Source: Bathymodiolus brooksi (taxonomy: Eukaryota; Mollusca; Bivalvia; Mytilida; Modiolidae). Taken from it: a stretch of 64,000 bases of DNA. The stretch lies in contig OY804579.1 of NCBI GenBank assembly GCA_963680875.1, positions 20,197,804 through 20,261,803 of the forward strand, written 5' to 3'. The notes under the pieces are model-generated. The model was not told the origin of the DNA. It ran no database searches and saw only the letters and a list, made by a program, of their open reading frames with translations. Positions 45,572 through 58,431 of this stretch are shown here, piece by piece. Within the stretch, counting starts at the first letter, position 1, and each line of letters opens with the position of its first letter. The position numbers were made by a program, and so were the translations under genes.

Positions 45572-47400
45572 CTACACCCCCTTTGAACTGAGATTTCGTT
45601 TTAAGGGAAGCACTAGTGGCCTGGCACAGGACAGATGCAGTAGATTTGCAAACCAAGCTTGTTTTGGCCAGGCTGGAGCAATAACTATGATCCTGCATTT
45701 CTCTCCTGTTATCTTGTGAAGAACAGGGGCGAGAAATCTGAATGGGGGGAATGCATAGGCGAACATTCCCTCCCAAGATAGGCTCATTGCGTCCACAGCA
45801 TAGGCTCTGGGGTCTGGAACTGGGTAGACGAAAGTTGTCATCTTGAAGTTCAGACTCGTTGCGAATAGATCTATATTGGGATTTCCCCAATGAAGAACTA
45901 TAGATTGAAAGACTGCCTGATGAAGTTCCCACTCTGTATTGACTGGTGCTAAGGACCTGGAAAGAGAGTCCGCAAGAACGTTCAGACGGCCTGGAATATG
46001 TCTCACAACCAGACGAATCTGGAATTGAGAGCATAGGATCAGAACTTCCTTGGCCAGCTGATACAGAGAGTAACAATGTGTTGCTCCCTGATTCTTCAGG
46101 TAGGCTACCACTGTTATGTTGTTTGTTGCCAAGACAATAGATAGGGACTCCAGACAAAGTTTGAAATGAGAAAGAGCTAACAGAACTGCCCTCATTTCCA
46201 AAAGATTGATGTGATCTTTCTGAAGGGTGGAAGACCACATCCATGAAACAGTTTGACCCTCCAGATAAGCTCCCCATCCCTGAAGGGAAGCGTCTGTGAA
46301 TAGGGTCAGACTGGGAACTGGAGATGCCAGGGGAAACCCTGTCATGACATTTTCCCTCTGCAGCCACCAAGACAGATGAGGAGAGAGAACTTCCAGGATA
46401 CGAATAGAGGCTTCCCAATCCTGAGAAGACGGGGTCCAATGCTCGAGAAGATAAAACTGTAGAGGACGAATGTGTAGACGTCCTAACTGTACTACATCTG
46501 CTAGAGAGTTGAGAAGACCTAGCTGTTGTGAAAAATGACGAGCAGTGACTGAGGTCTTGGCCAGAAAGGTTAGAATAAACTGACGAAGAGCCCAAAATTT
46601 CTCCTCTGGAGGAAACACAAGACCCAAGTCCGTCCTGAAATGTTCTCCTAGGAAAACGAAATCCTGAGACGGAATGACCTCCGATTTCTTCCAAGAAATC
46701 TGGGTATGAGACAAAGAATGTCTGGGTTGAGTTCCTTGACAAGAGAATCGTCCAGGTAAGAATGAATCTGGATAAATAGTGCAGATGAGCTGAGACAACT
46801 TGAAAAAGTTTGGTGAAGACCAAAGGACCTATGGCTAACCCGAATGGGAGAGCTCGAAACTGAAAATCTTTGTTGTCCCACACGAAGCGAAGGTATTTCC
46901 TGAAAGCCACAGAAATAGGGCAGTGGAAATAAGCATCTGTTAAATCGAGCGATGTCGACCAAATTCCTGAGAGTATAGAAGCCCTGATGGACCTGTTGGT
47001 CTCCATTTTGAAATGCAGGACCACAAGGTAAGTATTCAAAATAGAAAGGTCTATAACTGGTCTCATTCCCCCCTTTTTCTTGGGGACCAAGAAGATACAG
47101 GAATAAAATCCTGGACCCAGGGAAGAAGTTGGAACCTGTTCTATTGCTGCCTTCTGCAACAGAACAGACAATTCCTCTGACAGACGTAGACGTTTGTGAA
47201 GATCCGAAGAGACTGAAAAGGGAATGGGAGACTCCGACAGAGGTGGCAACTGTTTGAACTGAAGTTCTAATCCCCCCGAATTATCGACAAAACCCATGGG
47301 TCTGAGGTTCTCTTTTCCCATTGAGTTGAGAATTGACTTAACCTCCCTCCCACAGGGATGGAAGGAAAAGGTAGTTCCCTTCCTTCTTGAGCAATCGATA
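45572..47400 (-). pseudogene. DIRS reverse transcriptase and RNase H, broken, unit 2
   Basis: Same three frame changes as in unit 1, so the SYLDD catalytic motif is out of frame with the upstream half. After the last shift the frame is open for 408 codons (45572-46798) from KSEVIPSQDFVFLGEHF through RNase H (LFTDASLQGWGAYLE) to the C-terminal block. The two stops that cut this frame in unit 1 are absent. It is still inactive as a whole polyprotein. Confidence 0.88.
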
Positions 47401-47420
47401 ACGTACGAGGAAGCAACGAC

Positions 47421-49118
47421 CTAGGGCCGAGGGCCAGACTTCTGAGCATGAGGTGTTTTAGAAGAATTGGTATACTGTTTGCGACGATCAACTTTTCTCC
47501 TTTTTGCAGAAAAAGTAGGAGTAGGTTGATAACCAGAAGATGAGGAAGCAATTGTTCTCTTCCCATCATTCAACCTGACATTAACGCTAACAGACTGAGG
47601 GGCCTTGCTAACTTCTTCCTGGACTTTTTGGAGAGAAAGACCAAACATTTTGTCCATAACAGGAGATTTCATAAGTGAATCCTTAAGAGTCTCATTAACA
47701 GAAGGTTTGTCAGATATCTCACTACTCTTGGAAAGAGTAAGGTTGGCGAGAGCACCCGACACAAGAACTTGGGAAGTTCCTAAAGCTTTATCAAGTTGTA
47801 ACAAGAGAGACTTGATTTCAGCTATACCTTCACCCTCTAGGTCCTGAAGAAAGGCACCCGTGGCAGAAAGATAATGTTCTGCCGAAGCAAGTACCTGTGA
47901 CGAATTACGAAGTAAATTCTCCGACTTTGACCAAGTAACCTGAGAAAGTCTAAGACCGTCAACTGGTTTTGATCCCTACAAATTAGACGTGGCTTTGTCA
48001 CAAGTTGGGACCAACCTTCCCAGAGTAAAATTAAAGATTTGGTAATCCTTAACATTGTAAACTCCTGAGAATGAGGTAGGACCGAAACTCGAAAACTTGG
48101 AACCAGAAGACTGTTTGTCTACAGAATCAAACCACAAGAAGCCTCAAAATTGGAAGAAAGCCTTTTAGGCTTAGGATGAGAGGCAAAAGGTACTTTCGCT
48201 ACGTCCCTCATGAGGGTGTAGACCCTAGACCTTAAGTTCTCTTTAGAAAGAGAAGTACTGTCAGTCTCAGGAACAGGAGAACCATCAAGACTGTCTGATG
48301 AGAATTTGTAGAACCTGAAGAGGATACCCTCTTCACTGTCTGAGATTCAGTAGGGTGGTCAGATTCCTCTTCATCGAGGAACACCCTCTCCTGACTACCA
48401 GGTGCCACAGAAATTTCATCATCCTCCCTGGCAACCTCATCTTCCTGAGACTCAGGAGAAGGAGGTACAGGGTCCACTCTAACTTTAGTGGAATATTCCA
48501 GAACCGAAAGCCGAGAGTTTAGAGAACTAAACTCGGCCTTCATGGAATCTTGAAACCCACTCTAAGCAATTCCCTTACACTGTCTAAAAGGTCCTGACTA
48601 GTGGGACACAAACCTCCAGAAACAGCCTGGTTAGGAGCTCCTAAAGCAGCTGAAGGTTGCCAAGGATTACCAACAACGGGGTACTAAAACATCCAAGGGG
48701 GTCTATTCCAATTGTAAGCAGTTGGAAACCCAGTAGCCGAGACAGAACCACTACTGATAATGGGTGGTCTGGTACTGGGAAGATTGATGCCCATCGACTG
48801 ACCAGGTACAGGATTCGGGGAGCCTGAAGAATTCACCGACCTGGAAACTGTGGAGGTGACTATAGACAGTGTAGGAATAACCCCTCCTCCCGGTAACACA
48901 GGTGCAGGACCTAAGTCCTGACTGTGCAAAGAATGTCCAGCGCCTGCTGCTGAAGCCTCAGGACGAATGCTGGACAAACTGGAGGTAGGGTTATTAAGGG
49001 AACCAATCATTGGGTTTGGGACCGAACCATCCCAAAAAGCGTCAGTTCATGTAATTGGAAAGTACGGACTACTGGTATTTGCCGAAAATTCCATCTCGAT
49101 AAAAAAGTAAAATGTCAC
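47421..49118 (-). pseudogene. DIRS gag-like region, decayed, unit 2
   Basis: Same patchwork as 26032-27729. Near 49048 an arginine codon (CGA in unit 1) reads TGA here, which shortens the first frame to 108 codons (48684-49010) and is private to this unit. Confidence 0.7.
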
Positions 49119-50230
49119 AAATTACTTACCGAGACCTAAAATAACATTTGCTTAAGCAATAATAATAATAATATTACAATAATAATAGATTTAAACAATA
49201 TAAAAAATCGTTTTCATCTTCTATAAATACGTGGAGACAATTTTCACGTGCTAATCGTGGCGCAGCTGGAAAAGTTATGATTAGGATGGGTAATGGCAAC
49301 CGATGGTTTCCGAATGGAGGCTATTTTTAGCCTATAGGGGTTTTTTCCGGTTGTTTGAATGACGCAATAGGATATACTCAGAATTTATGATGGTAACGTA
49401 TTTATTGTTATAAAACTGTAATCACACAACATACCATTTGTTGTTACACGGTCTACAAATACATTAGAGTGGGCCATTTTTCAAGTGTACTTCTGTAAAC
49501 TTAATAAACCAGTTTCATTCCTAATTCTGTTAACAGTAACGACTTTTCTACCGTTTATACATAATACCACCCTACCACATAAACTCGTCACAAGATTTCG
49601 TATAATTCCGGACATTAGATTGTGATCACATATGCTGTAACTAATATAACCTATTTTAGGTAATGATAAAAGATATGGATACTGGAATTTGATTTATTCC
49701 ATCAATGTTTCGCTGTACAACATTTATGTTAATGTTGGCAAGAATGTGTTTCGTAAAATAGTTGGAATTCCAATGTGAACTAATTGTGCTCCTCTCATTC
49801 TTGATTTGTTTTTAATATTGTCATGTATCTCCATTCGTAGCTAAGCTTAAAAAAAACCATTCTAAACACACTGATTAGATACTTCAACGATGATTACAGA
49901 AACCTAGACGATGTTCTGACTAAATAAATATAATTTTCTAACGTCTGTGGACCAAATTTATCACAGGGAACTTGCGTTGAATATATGCCTTTCTCAAGAT
50001 AAAATTAGCATACGCATTTACCCTAATAGAGATGATTTATCTTTCACCATTCTCAATTTCCCTTTTATGATGGCGACATCTTAAAGGCAATACTAGTATA
50101 TGATAAAGGCTATGTTTCGGAAACTAAAGCTTAATCTTTGAGGCAAACTTTCTTTGCGGGACATGCAGATGATTTTTCGGTACAAGTAGTAGGTCTAACT
50201 AGCAATTAGATCGGTGCAGGAACTGCTAAC

Positions 50231-50379
50231 CCTTCCGGAGAACCTGAGTTCACCCCTGTTTTAGGGGGAGGGGTTCGTGTTGCTCGATCTTTAGTTTTCT
50301 GTGTAATATTTTGTAGATCGTTGTTTGTCCTCCTGTTCTTCTTCTGGTTACGCCTTTAGTATCTTCAGACTTTTCTTAT
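50231..50379 (-). repeat. Dispersed mollusc-type repeat, unit 2
   Basis: Copy of 28842-28990. Confidence 0.5.
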
Positions 50380-52584
50380 ATATGTATTACTATTTTATAT
50401 TCAATATTCAATATTTAATTCCAGCAATTTATATTCTGGTTTTCCACGAAGACCATTAATTTCTCCGTATGATATTAAATCTGTTAGAGTTATAATGTTA
50501 TGCCCTACTGGTTATTGTCCAATACAACTCCGGTTCTCCCTGCTAAACCAGTATCCATGTAACTACGAGTATTCACTGTGTTCTTGTATGCGTGTGGTCT
50601 TATTGGTCTGTGCATATTTATATATTATTGGTGCGTATTGTCATTGAAGATCCAATTATCAAGAGAGTTTGGGGTCCCATTGATCGGTTTAAACCAGCCA
50701 CATTTTTGTGTTTGTCGCAAGCTTGGACATGCGTACATCGACATATGTCATGGTTGTTTTAGTATTGAATGGTTTGAGGTGAGAAGTAATTACATGTACT
50801 CGTTTTGTTGATATTGCTGGAATTGTTGACCGTTTAAAATTGCTTTTCATAGTCAATAATCATAACTGTAACAAAAGAAAATTGTATTTGATTAAATCAC
50901 TTAAATGAGCACTTATGTGAAATATACACCAGAGCAATCTAATAAATATTAGATTTTTAACTGCCCCCCCCCCCTCCTCCTCCCCCACCCCACCCCACCC
51001 CCAGTTTTCTGATAAGTCGTGACCTGCATAATCAGAAAATGTTGAGCAATGAAGATATAATTTTAATTAGATTAAACAAGGATTTCGTGTTAATGTTCAT
51101 TATCTGCAAGTTGCATAAGTGTAAACATCTTAATTAACAATATGCGAGTGTAATATTTTCAGAACTCTCGCAATAAAGTCAAATGGAATCGAAATAGCCC
51201 GTTGTCTCCTCCGGAACATCGACAACGAGTAAGCTATTATTCAGGAACCGGATTTATATTTTGGTATCGATTGTTTAAACTGGTTTTTAACTCGATATGA
51301 TGCCAGTTCATACAATCTAATTAGCATTTATTTAAAATTATGTTTATCGTCACTCACAGCAATGGACCAGCTCGTGACTACTAGACCTAGGGGGGGGGGG
51401 GGGGGGGGAGTTTCGGTAGGTGCGCCAATCAATCATCAGTTGAGTTAGATTGTTGTCGGAAGTAAACTACCTGAATCATTCGACCGCCAATACCCCTAGA
51501 TGTTTGTTTGTTTGACTAATAAAAACTTAACTAAAATCTATCGACACCCTATATAGGGTCATGTTGGCAGTCAATATTTGCAGCCGACCACTTAGCAGAG
51601 AGCCTACCAAACATGTCGGCGCCCATGACCAGAACTACGTTTCATTATTGATGTTGATTTGTCTGTTTTAAAATGTCGCTGAAGCAACGAAACGTTTATG
51701 AACGAACTAATTTCTTTGTAACATGTAGGTTTTCATCTGTCCAAATCGAAATCACGTTATCTGGCATGCTGGTTTTAGAAAGCAATTAATAAAGATACAA
51801 CTGTTGGTATATATATTATTTACTTTTGTTTAATCCTTTTTAGATATATTTTAGTGTATGGTAAAAAAAAACCAGCCCCAACAGACTAACAAACAAACAT
51901 ACTCACATATAACAAAAAATAAATCAAACATCAAAACGAGCACACACTGAGAGCAGTTGTCCGATTGGTCAATAAATTTTATATTTTTTACTGTCTTGCA
52001 TGTGAATTAGCAGTACGGAGCGAATGAAAGGTTGTCTGACATGATGCTATTTTACACCCCGCCCCCCAAAAAAGTCCAAACAAGCATTTAATTACAATTC
52101 GTGATGATGCTGGCTATTTCGGTTCGTTTGAAATTCACAGAAATATGCTGCCGTATTTTTGTTCGAGAAAGTATTTGATCACCCCTTTGATGTACAAATG
52201 GCTGCAATAAATAATTAGAAGAACAAATAACATTATTTCATGATGGACATTTTCACGTCCCCCCTTATGCGTATACAAATATAAAAATCTGAATTTGTAT
52301 ATTTTGTAATTAGATGTTGAATTTTTTGACAATTGCAAATTTTTGCAAGATTTGAGTATATTATTATTATTATTAATAGCAATAAATTTTCTTACACGAT
52401 CTATAGAATTATTTATTTCTTTCTATCGACGAAAAGGTGGAGGGGGGAGGGGGGGGGGTGATAAACAACAATCGAACTGTATAATCACATAAGTGTGGGC
52501 TAGACTGGGCAGTTTTAGTGATTGGAGATGTCTATTGTATCAAAAAAGTAAACGTATGCTTTTAATGTTAGGATTCGGTCATTG
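50380..52584. other. Gene-free spacer with homopolymer runs, unit 2
   Basis: Equivalent to 28991-31189. The C-run near 50965, the G-run at 51390-51410 and the G-run near 52452 all differ in length from unit 1. Confidence 0.45.
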
Positions 52585-52767
52585 TTTAACGTTCAGCGAG
52601 CAGTATTTGGTTATTACTTGACGTTCAGCGAGCAGTATTTGGTAAGTTACTTGCCGATAAGCGAGCAGTATTTGGTTATTATTTAACGTTCAGCGAGCAG
52701 TATCTGGTTATTACTTAACGTTCAGCGAGCAGTATTTGGTTATTGTTTAGCGTTCAGCGAGTAGTAT
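52585..52767 (+). repeat. ~33-bp tandem repeat, unit 2
   Basis: Copy of 31190-31372 with the same number of units. Confidence 0.8.
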
Positions 52768-52994
52768 TTCAGCTATATTCAGGACGAGAACAAGTTCAAT
52801 ACTAGTAATATATAACACAATATAGAAGTGAGTGAAGGGATGAATCAACTTTTTGATGAAATATTATATAGGAAAAGGGACAGTTATTGTTCTTCTAGGT
52901 CCAGAAATCGGAAATAAATGCTTGATAGGCACTTTTTGTTAGGAAAAAATAGAAATGAGCCTTCCAGGTTATTTACGATTACTGAAATGGGAAT

Positions 52995-54135
52995 TCAATT
53001 GTTCCATTTCACATCTATTGTTCTTATGGTTGCAGAAGCTTATGGTTGCTAAGTGCTATTCATTGGTAGGAGAGCCGAACAAGATACTTGGAAAGCAATG
53101 TTGGAGTTTCGGATCCATAAAAAGACATCTTTACAAGGAACCATCCAATACCTATTCATGCGCAATTGGGTGTTCAATCATATTTGTAGTTTCCAGGGAA
53201 AAGCCTTTATTCACTTTCCCCATAGGGTCCTTTTAAAAATTAATGCTTGCAGAAGAGTCCGTATTGGATTTCCAGTTTGGGTTTAGTCATGTTTTATTGT
53301 TTCTAAGAAACAAACATATATTTATTTTCCCATAGGGTCCTATGTTAATAGCCATGTTCTGTTGTGGCGACCATCTTTAATTTCTGATCAATATAAAAAA
53401 AACTACACTTGTAAGGGACCATGAAATGACAATTCATGTAGTTCAACCATGTTTGTAGTTTTTCAGAAGATATTTTGCTTTTTACTCTACGCCTACGGTT
53501 CTATGCTAAAACTTGGTCCTGCCGTGGTGGTCATCTTGGACTTCTGATCGAAAAAAAAGCACACACTACGTAAAGGACCATCCAATGATCATTCATGTAT
53601 AGTAATTGATTGTGATTAATCGTGTTAGTAGTTTAGACAAAGCAGAACACATTATTGACTCTGATGGCCATCTTGTGTATCTAATTGAAACAAAAACAAA
53701 AACATAACTTTTGGAGATGACTACCAAGGAACATTCCTGCTAAGTTTGCTTTACAAATGTTTGGTGGTTTCAGAGAAGAAAAACGTGATGGACGCAAAAC
53801 CTCAATTGTTTCTATATTTTCTAATTTCTCTTTTAGACCACATTCGAAATAGAATTGTTAAAAAAAACTTAATTGGCCCATCAATGAACCATTGGGATGA
53901 ACATTTTACAATAAAACAGACAAACAATATACTTTCCACATCCTTTTTGGCCACAGATGGCCCTGAAACCCTCCAATTCTGTGCCAAGGATCACTGTATC
54001 AAAATTCAGGATTGGTAAACTATAACAAAAGTTATTGCTCAGAAACAATGGTGTCTAAATGGAGGGCAATGATCATGGAGGGTGAAACCCATTAACCCAT
54101 GGGACAGTCTTTGGTATAAAATCGAATCTTCATAT
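52995..54135 (+). repeat. Decayed units of the GGACCATCCAATGA repeat family, unit 2
   Basis: Copy of 31600-32740. Confidence 0.6.
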
Positions 54136-54203
54136 CACTGTGTTCTTTCATGCAAAATACAATTCCTCATTTCTGCATCTTGAAAAGAATTTTGTTTCGT
54201 ATT

Positions 54204-54408
54204 CAGGGGCGGATCCAGAGGGGGGCGTACCCGGCGCGCACCCCCCCCCCCCCCCCCCCCCCCACTAAAATTGGAAAAAATATGATTTTTGGCGTAAAAA
54301 TCGTGATTTTTCACACGAAATACCCCAAAAAGTTTCGCGCCCCCCTCAGCTCGGCCGCAATTTTTTTTAAGTGCGCCCCCCTAACTTGAAATCCTGGATC
54401 CGCCCCTG
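54204..54408. mobile_element. 205-bp MITE with CAGGGGCGGATCCAG ends
   Basis: Perfect 15-bp terminal inverted repeats, flanked by a 5-bp direct repeat GTATT at 54199-54203 and 54409-54413. The interior is a long C-run and AT-rich filler without a gene; a proline-rich frame across it is a chance reading. The superfamily is uncertain: the end sequence looks hAT-like, but only 5 flanking bases match. The right edge of the tandem duplication lies at its 23rd base. Confidence 0.85.
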
Positions 54409-54413
54409 GTATT

Positions 54414-55138
54414 TGCAGCCTACCTTCAAACCATAGACACTTGGGTCCTGTTTTCTGCAAACTTGCATCTACATATCACAAGAATTCATGCCCTTTACTC
54501 TAATGCAATTTGTGTTAATGTTGGTACCACAGGGTTTAAACACCATAGAACTTTGCTCATTCTCTATGAAAACTTTCTGATCATAAACAGAGATGGTGAA
54601 CAATAACTACCAATATCAGCAAAAAAATATAAATGAAATGTTTGAATCTGCATATCACAATGATTCGTGACTTGTTCTTAAGAAAATGATTTTTTTTAAA
54701 GCATGTTCTCTACTGCAGTCTATGTTCTTGTTCTAGGGGCCTCAAAGGCTTGGACCCATGGAGCCAGGGCCCCTCATTTGTATATCATTGAATCTCCATT
54801 TCACAATTATTCATGTCAAATACAATTCCATTTATACCATAGCTGGTTTTCTTAGAATACTGTTTTTTTTTATAATTTTCTCCATAGAAGTCTGTATTAT
54901 TCTATGGACCCTGAACACCCTTGGGGTCTTTATTTGTGCATATATATGAATCTGCATTTACTATAGCATTTCCATTACTGGTTCTGAAGAAAATTATTTT
55001 TTAATTTTGTCTCTATTTCTGTACATGTTAAATTTAGGACCCACAGGGCAGACTACATAAACTCTGGAGCTTTCATTTCTGTAATCTTGAATCTTCATAT
55101 CACATTAATGATTCAAACAATCTACAACTGAATTTCCA
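54414..55138. other. AT-rich spacer with weak repeat phrases
   Basis: Several weakly similar stretches around TGAATCTGCATATCACA and TGGACCC recur every ~150 bp, so this too may be an old tandem repeat. No gene found. Confidence 0.35.
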
Positions 55139-55215
55139 GGGCTCTCTTGGTCGTCATCGTATGGTAGCGCCTAAAGTTGAGAGTTCGAATCCCTAAATTG
55201 GCACTTTTCGTCCTC
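55139..55215 (+). mobile_element. Fragment of the second SINE type
   Basis: Resembles the first 75 bp of the SINE at 16263, with a B-box-like GAGTTCGAATCCC. Confidence 0.5.
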
Positions 55216-55333
55216 TTTCGGTCAAGTTTATCACGAACACCGTAAAAGACAGAGGAAATTTGCCGACATACTACCGATAGCTCTCAATACAATCCATTCA
55301 ACAGTTTTATGGTTTTCTTTTCAGATTCAAACA

Positions 55334-55437
55334 GGGCCCGGGTGGCTCAATGAGTTAGGCAGTTGGATTACCTAACAACTCATACAAGTCTATTACCAAT
55401 ACGGCGTGGGTTCGCTCCTGGCTTTGTAAATTACAAA
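55334..55437 (+). mobile_element. 5' half of a split SINE
   Basis: Same family as 9630-9909. It begins GGGCCCGGGTGGCTCAATGAG, is preceded by TCAGATTCAAACA (55321-55333), and stops after GTAAATTACAAA. The rest resumes at 59311, so a 3.87-kb insertion separates the two halves. Confidence 0.88.
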
Positions 55438-56455
55438 CCAGAGGCTCCCATGAGCCTGTAATGGCTCACCTGGATCAAAGCTGCTTTCAATAACAACGCA
55501 ACTGCACTGTGACGGCCATTTTGGTGGGAGAGCGCGACTGCCGGACACAATTTTCGAAAGGGACCATCCAATGACTATTCCATCAGAGTTTGGTTCTAAT
55601 TGAGCTACTGGTTCTAGACAAGATGGTGTTTATGTGAATTTCCCATAGGGTCCTATGCTAAACTAAGTTCAGCTGTGCAGCCATCTTGGTCCGAGGGCAG
55701 AACCGCCGGACACATTTTTGGAAGAGAACCATCCAATGACTATTTCATCAAAATTTAGTTCTTATTGAGCAAATGGTTTCAGACAAGAAGATTTTCATGG
55801 GAATTTCCCATAGGGTCCTATGTTAAATTAAGTTTGGCTGTGGCGGCCATCTTGGTCGGAGGTCTGAAATGTCGGACACAATTTTGGAAGGGAACCACCC
55901 AAGGATCATTTCAGCAAAGTTTGGTTGAGATTGGCTCAGTAGTTTCAGAGGAGAAGATTTTTTTAACTTTTCATCCCCCTTTTTCTATTTTTAGCTTGGC
56001 GGCCATCTTGGTTGGAAGTCGGGATCACCGAACACAATTTTCAAGGACCATTCCACCAAAGTTTGGTTGCAATTGGCCCAGTGCTTACTGAGAAGATTAA
56101 AATGTGTCCAGGTGAGTTAAAAACGGAATATATGTTAAACTACTCCTTGCCATGTAGCTGCAGTTAAAATTTGAGCTCATTTTGACTTATACTAAAGCAG
56201 CAATGGACAATTGAAGAAATTTCTATTTTTAGCAACAGCAGCCATCTTGAATGGAGGGCGGGGCTGTCGGACACAATTTTGAAAGGGACCCACCCAGGGA
56301 CCATCCCTGCCATATTTGGTTTAATTTGGTTCTGCGGTTTCAGAGAAGATGTGATCTTTTATCAAAATATGCCTAATTTGCATAATCGGTATAAATCGGC
56401 TGAAAGAAAAATTTCACAAAAAAAACCCGGAATATATGTTAAACTACTCATTGCC

Positions 56456-57640
56456 ATGGCACGGTTGGTAATCGGCACAAGCAGAACAGTTGGTTCTGCA
56501 AAGAAATTCGTGAGGATAACTTCCGGTTTTGGTGGAGGAGAGTTCACGAAGACGCTTCGCAAGGTATGTACATGTAAAAAATTGAAATTTGCTTTTTTAC
56601 TGCTCGAATATTGCAAAATCAGAGAATGCTATGCTGTGGCGAATGCTTTCACGATTAGAAACATGTATAGTTTATTGTTGTATATGAAGTGTAGCTCTCG
56701 CAAAATCAATCGTCCCACGGAAAACACGACGAAAATTGTGACACTCGTACATTTCTAAGTTGTTCTTTACAAAGATGCAAGTTAAATTTTCAATATTGTT
56801 TCATCGTGTGAGTCTAAATGTAATCGGGGATAAATTCCGATTCGTCAGAAGTAAATTGAAGTCTAGATAAATCTACAAACTGTCCATTTTCTCGTTTTCC
56901 TGCTTGAGGAGATCGGTTCTGATAGAGCACATTGCGAATGCATGAGGAGATTTGCTAGTTTTGTTAATTGTTTTCAGCAAAATTGATCAATTGACACTTT
57001 TAAACAAAACTGATAAATACTTTCAGGAGATGCCAGGATTCAAGGGGAATCTTTACAAAAAACCATTTCGATATAGATTGCCTGTATCACCGCCAAGGAA
57101 ACGAACAAAAACAAGTAGCAGTACACCAAATTTAAAATCCCCATCAATAAGGACACCAAGTTTATTAAAAAAATCTCTTTCAATTTCAAAATATCTATAT
57201 CCTTTCAAACGGGTTTCCACACTTATTCGGCGCAACCTTTTTACTAAAGATGACGGAAACTTCACCGCAGATCTACAAAATGTTTCCTTGATGAGTCTTG
57301 ATGAAAGTATAGGCAAGATAGAAGCTAACCCGGAGGAAGAAGCTTCAGTAGTTGAAGTTTTTCAAGATGTTCTTGACAAACTTTCTGATGTTGGGAAAAA
57401 GGACAAGCTATTGAAATTCTTTAAATTAGTACAAGATGGAAATTCCCTTTGCATAACATTGCATTTGAGTTGTTTTTGGGCATTGTAGAATGGTTTGACA
57501 AAGATGAATCACGTCGAAATGAGATATTCGCCATCAACTCTCCAATTTTTTTGGTTAGGGAGAAAGTTATTTGGTGATCAATTCATTTGGTTTATGTCTG
57601 GCCCAAAAAATGAAAGTGACATTTTAACAGGATCTTCAAC
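56456..57640 (+). pseudogene. Start of an uncharacterised two-exon gene, truncated and frameshifted
   Basis: Exon 1 (56456-56563, 36 codons, beginning MARLVIGTSRTVG) ends in AAG|GTATGT. Exon 2 starts at 57027 after CTTTCAG in the same phase and reads EMPGFKGNLYKKPF, then a basic Ser/Pro/Lys-rich stretch, then an acidic helical part (VEVFQDVLDKLSDVGKKDK). Near 57445 the homology shifts frame to FPLHNIAFELFLGIVEWF, and near 57515 again to MRYSPSTLQFFWLGRKLF and FIWFMSGPK. It stops at about 57640, where the inverted second arm begins. I recall similar N-terminal regions in unnamed repeat-borne proteins of cnidarians and molluscs. No catalytic motif is visible. The initiating ATG coincides with the 3-bp duplication at the element edge, so exon 1 may have begun further upstream in the source gene. 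Confidence 0.55.
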
Positions 57641-58431
57641 ACCGTTTAGGTGTGGAAACCCGTTTGAAAGGATATAAATATTTTGAAATTGAAAGAGATT
57701 TTTTTAATAAACTTGGTGTCCTGATTGATGGGGATTTTAAATTGGTGTACTGCTTCTTGTTTTTGTTCGTTTCCTTGGCGGTGATACAGGCAATCTATAT
57801 CGAAATGGTTTTTTGTAAAGAGTCTATGTCAGTCCCCTTTCCCTTGAATCTCCTGAAAGTGGACAGAGTATTTATCAGTTTTATGTTTAAAAGTGTCAAT
57901 TTATCAATTTTGCAGAAAACAATTAACAAAACTAGCAAATCTCCTCATGCATTCGCAATGTGCTCTATCGGAACCGATCTCCTCAAGCAGGAAAACGAGA
58001 AAATTGACAGTTTGTAGATTTATCTAGACTTCAATTTACTTCTGACGAATCGGAATTTATCCCCGATTACATTTAGACTCCCATGATGAAAAAATATTGA
58101 AAATTTAACTTGCATCTTTGTAAAGAACAACTTAGAAATGTAAGAGTGTCACAATTTTCGTCATGTTTTTCGTGGGACGATTGATTTTGCGAGAGCTACA
58201 CTTCATATACAACAATAAACAATACATGTTTCTAATCGTGAAAGCATTCGCCACAGCATAGCATTCTCTGATTTTGCAATATTCGAGCAGTAAAAAAGCA
58301 AATTTTAATTTTTGACATGTACATACCTTGCGAAGCGTCTTCGTGAACTCTCCTCCACCAAAACCGGAAGTTATCCTCACGAATTTCTTTGCAGAACCAA
58401 CTGTTCTGCTTGTGCCGATTACCAGCCGTGC
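56459..58431. mobile_element. 1.97-kb foldback with ~770-bp arms
   Basis: The left arm 56459-57222 is the reverse complement of the right arm about 57650-58431, with few differences. A 427-bp unpaired centre separates them. It interrupts a repeat unit that elsewhere reads TTGCCATGTAGCTGCAG, leaving ATG on both sides (56456-56458 and 58432-58434), so a 3-bp target duplication is likely. Both arms contain exon 1, the intron and the beginning of exon 2 of the captured gene, so the inverted copy arose at DNA level and not from mRNA. Confidence 0.8.

Larger units (their letters stand above)
44110..49413 (-). mobile_element. DIRS1-like retrotransposon, unit 2
   Basis: Copy of 22722-28024, with the same inverted ends and internal complementary region (about 44334-44434). 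It sits at the same distance from the opsin stop. Because it lies at the same position in both units, it inserted before the duplication. Confidence 0.92.
32832..54226 (+). repeat. 21.4-kb tandem duplication, unit 2
   Basis: Direct copy of 11453-32831, 16 bp longer because of homopolymer and simple-repeat length changes (for example 37931-37951, 42460-42472, 51390-51410). Its left 153 bp are the right end of the TTAA transposon without the rest of that element. Its right end continues into the full MITE and single-copy flank. Confidence 0.95.

Noticed and set aside
54150..54389. 79-residue proline-rich ORF
   Set aside because: It spans a MITE and its poly-C run; no coding character outside it.
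55765..56091. 108-residue ORF in the tandem-repeat element
   Set aside because: It follows non-coding repeat units and is not kept between them.
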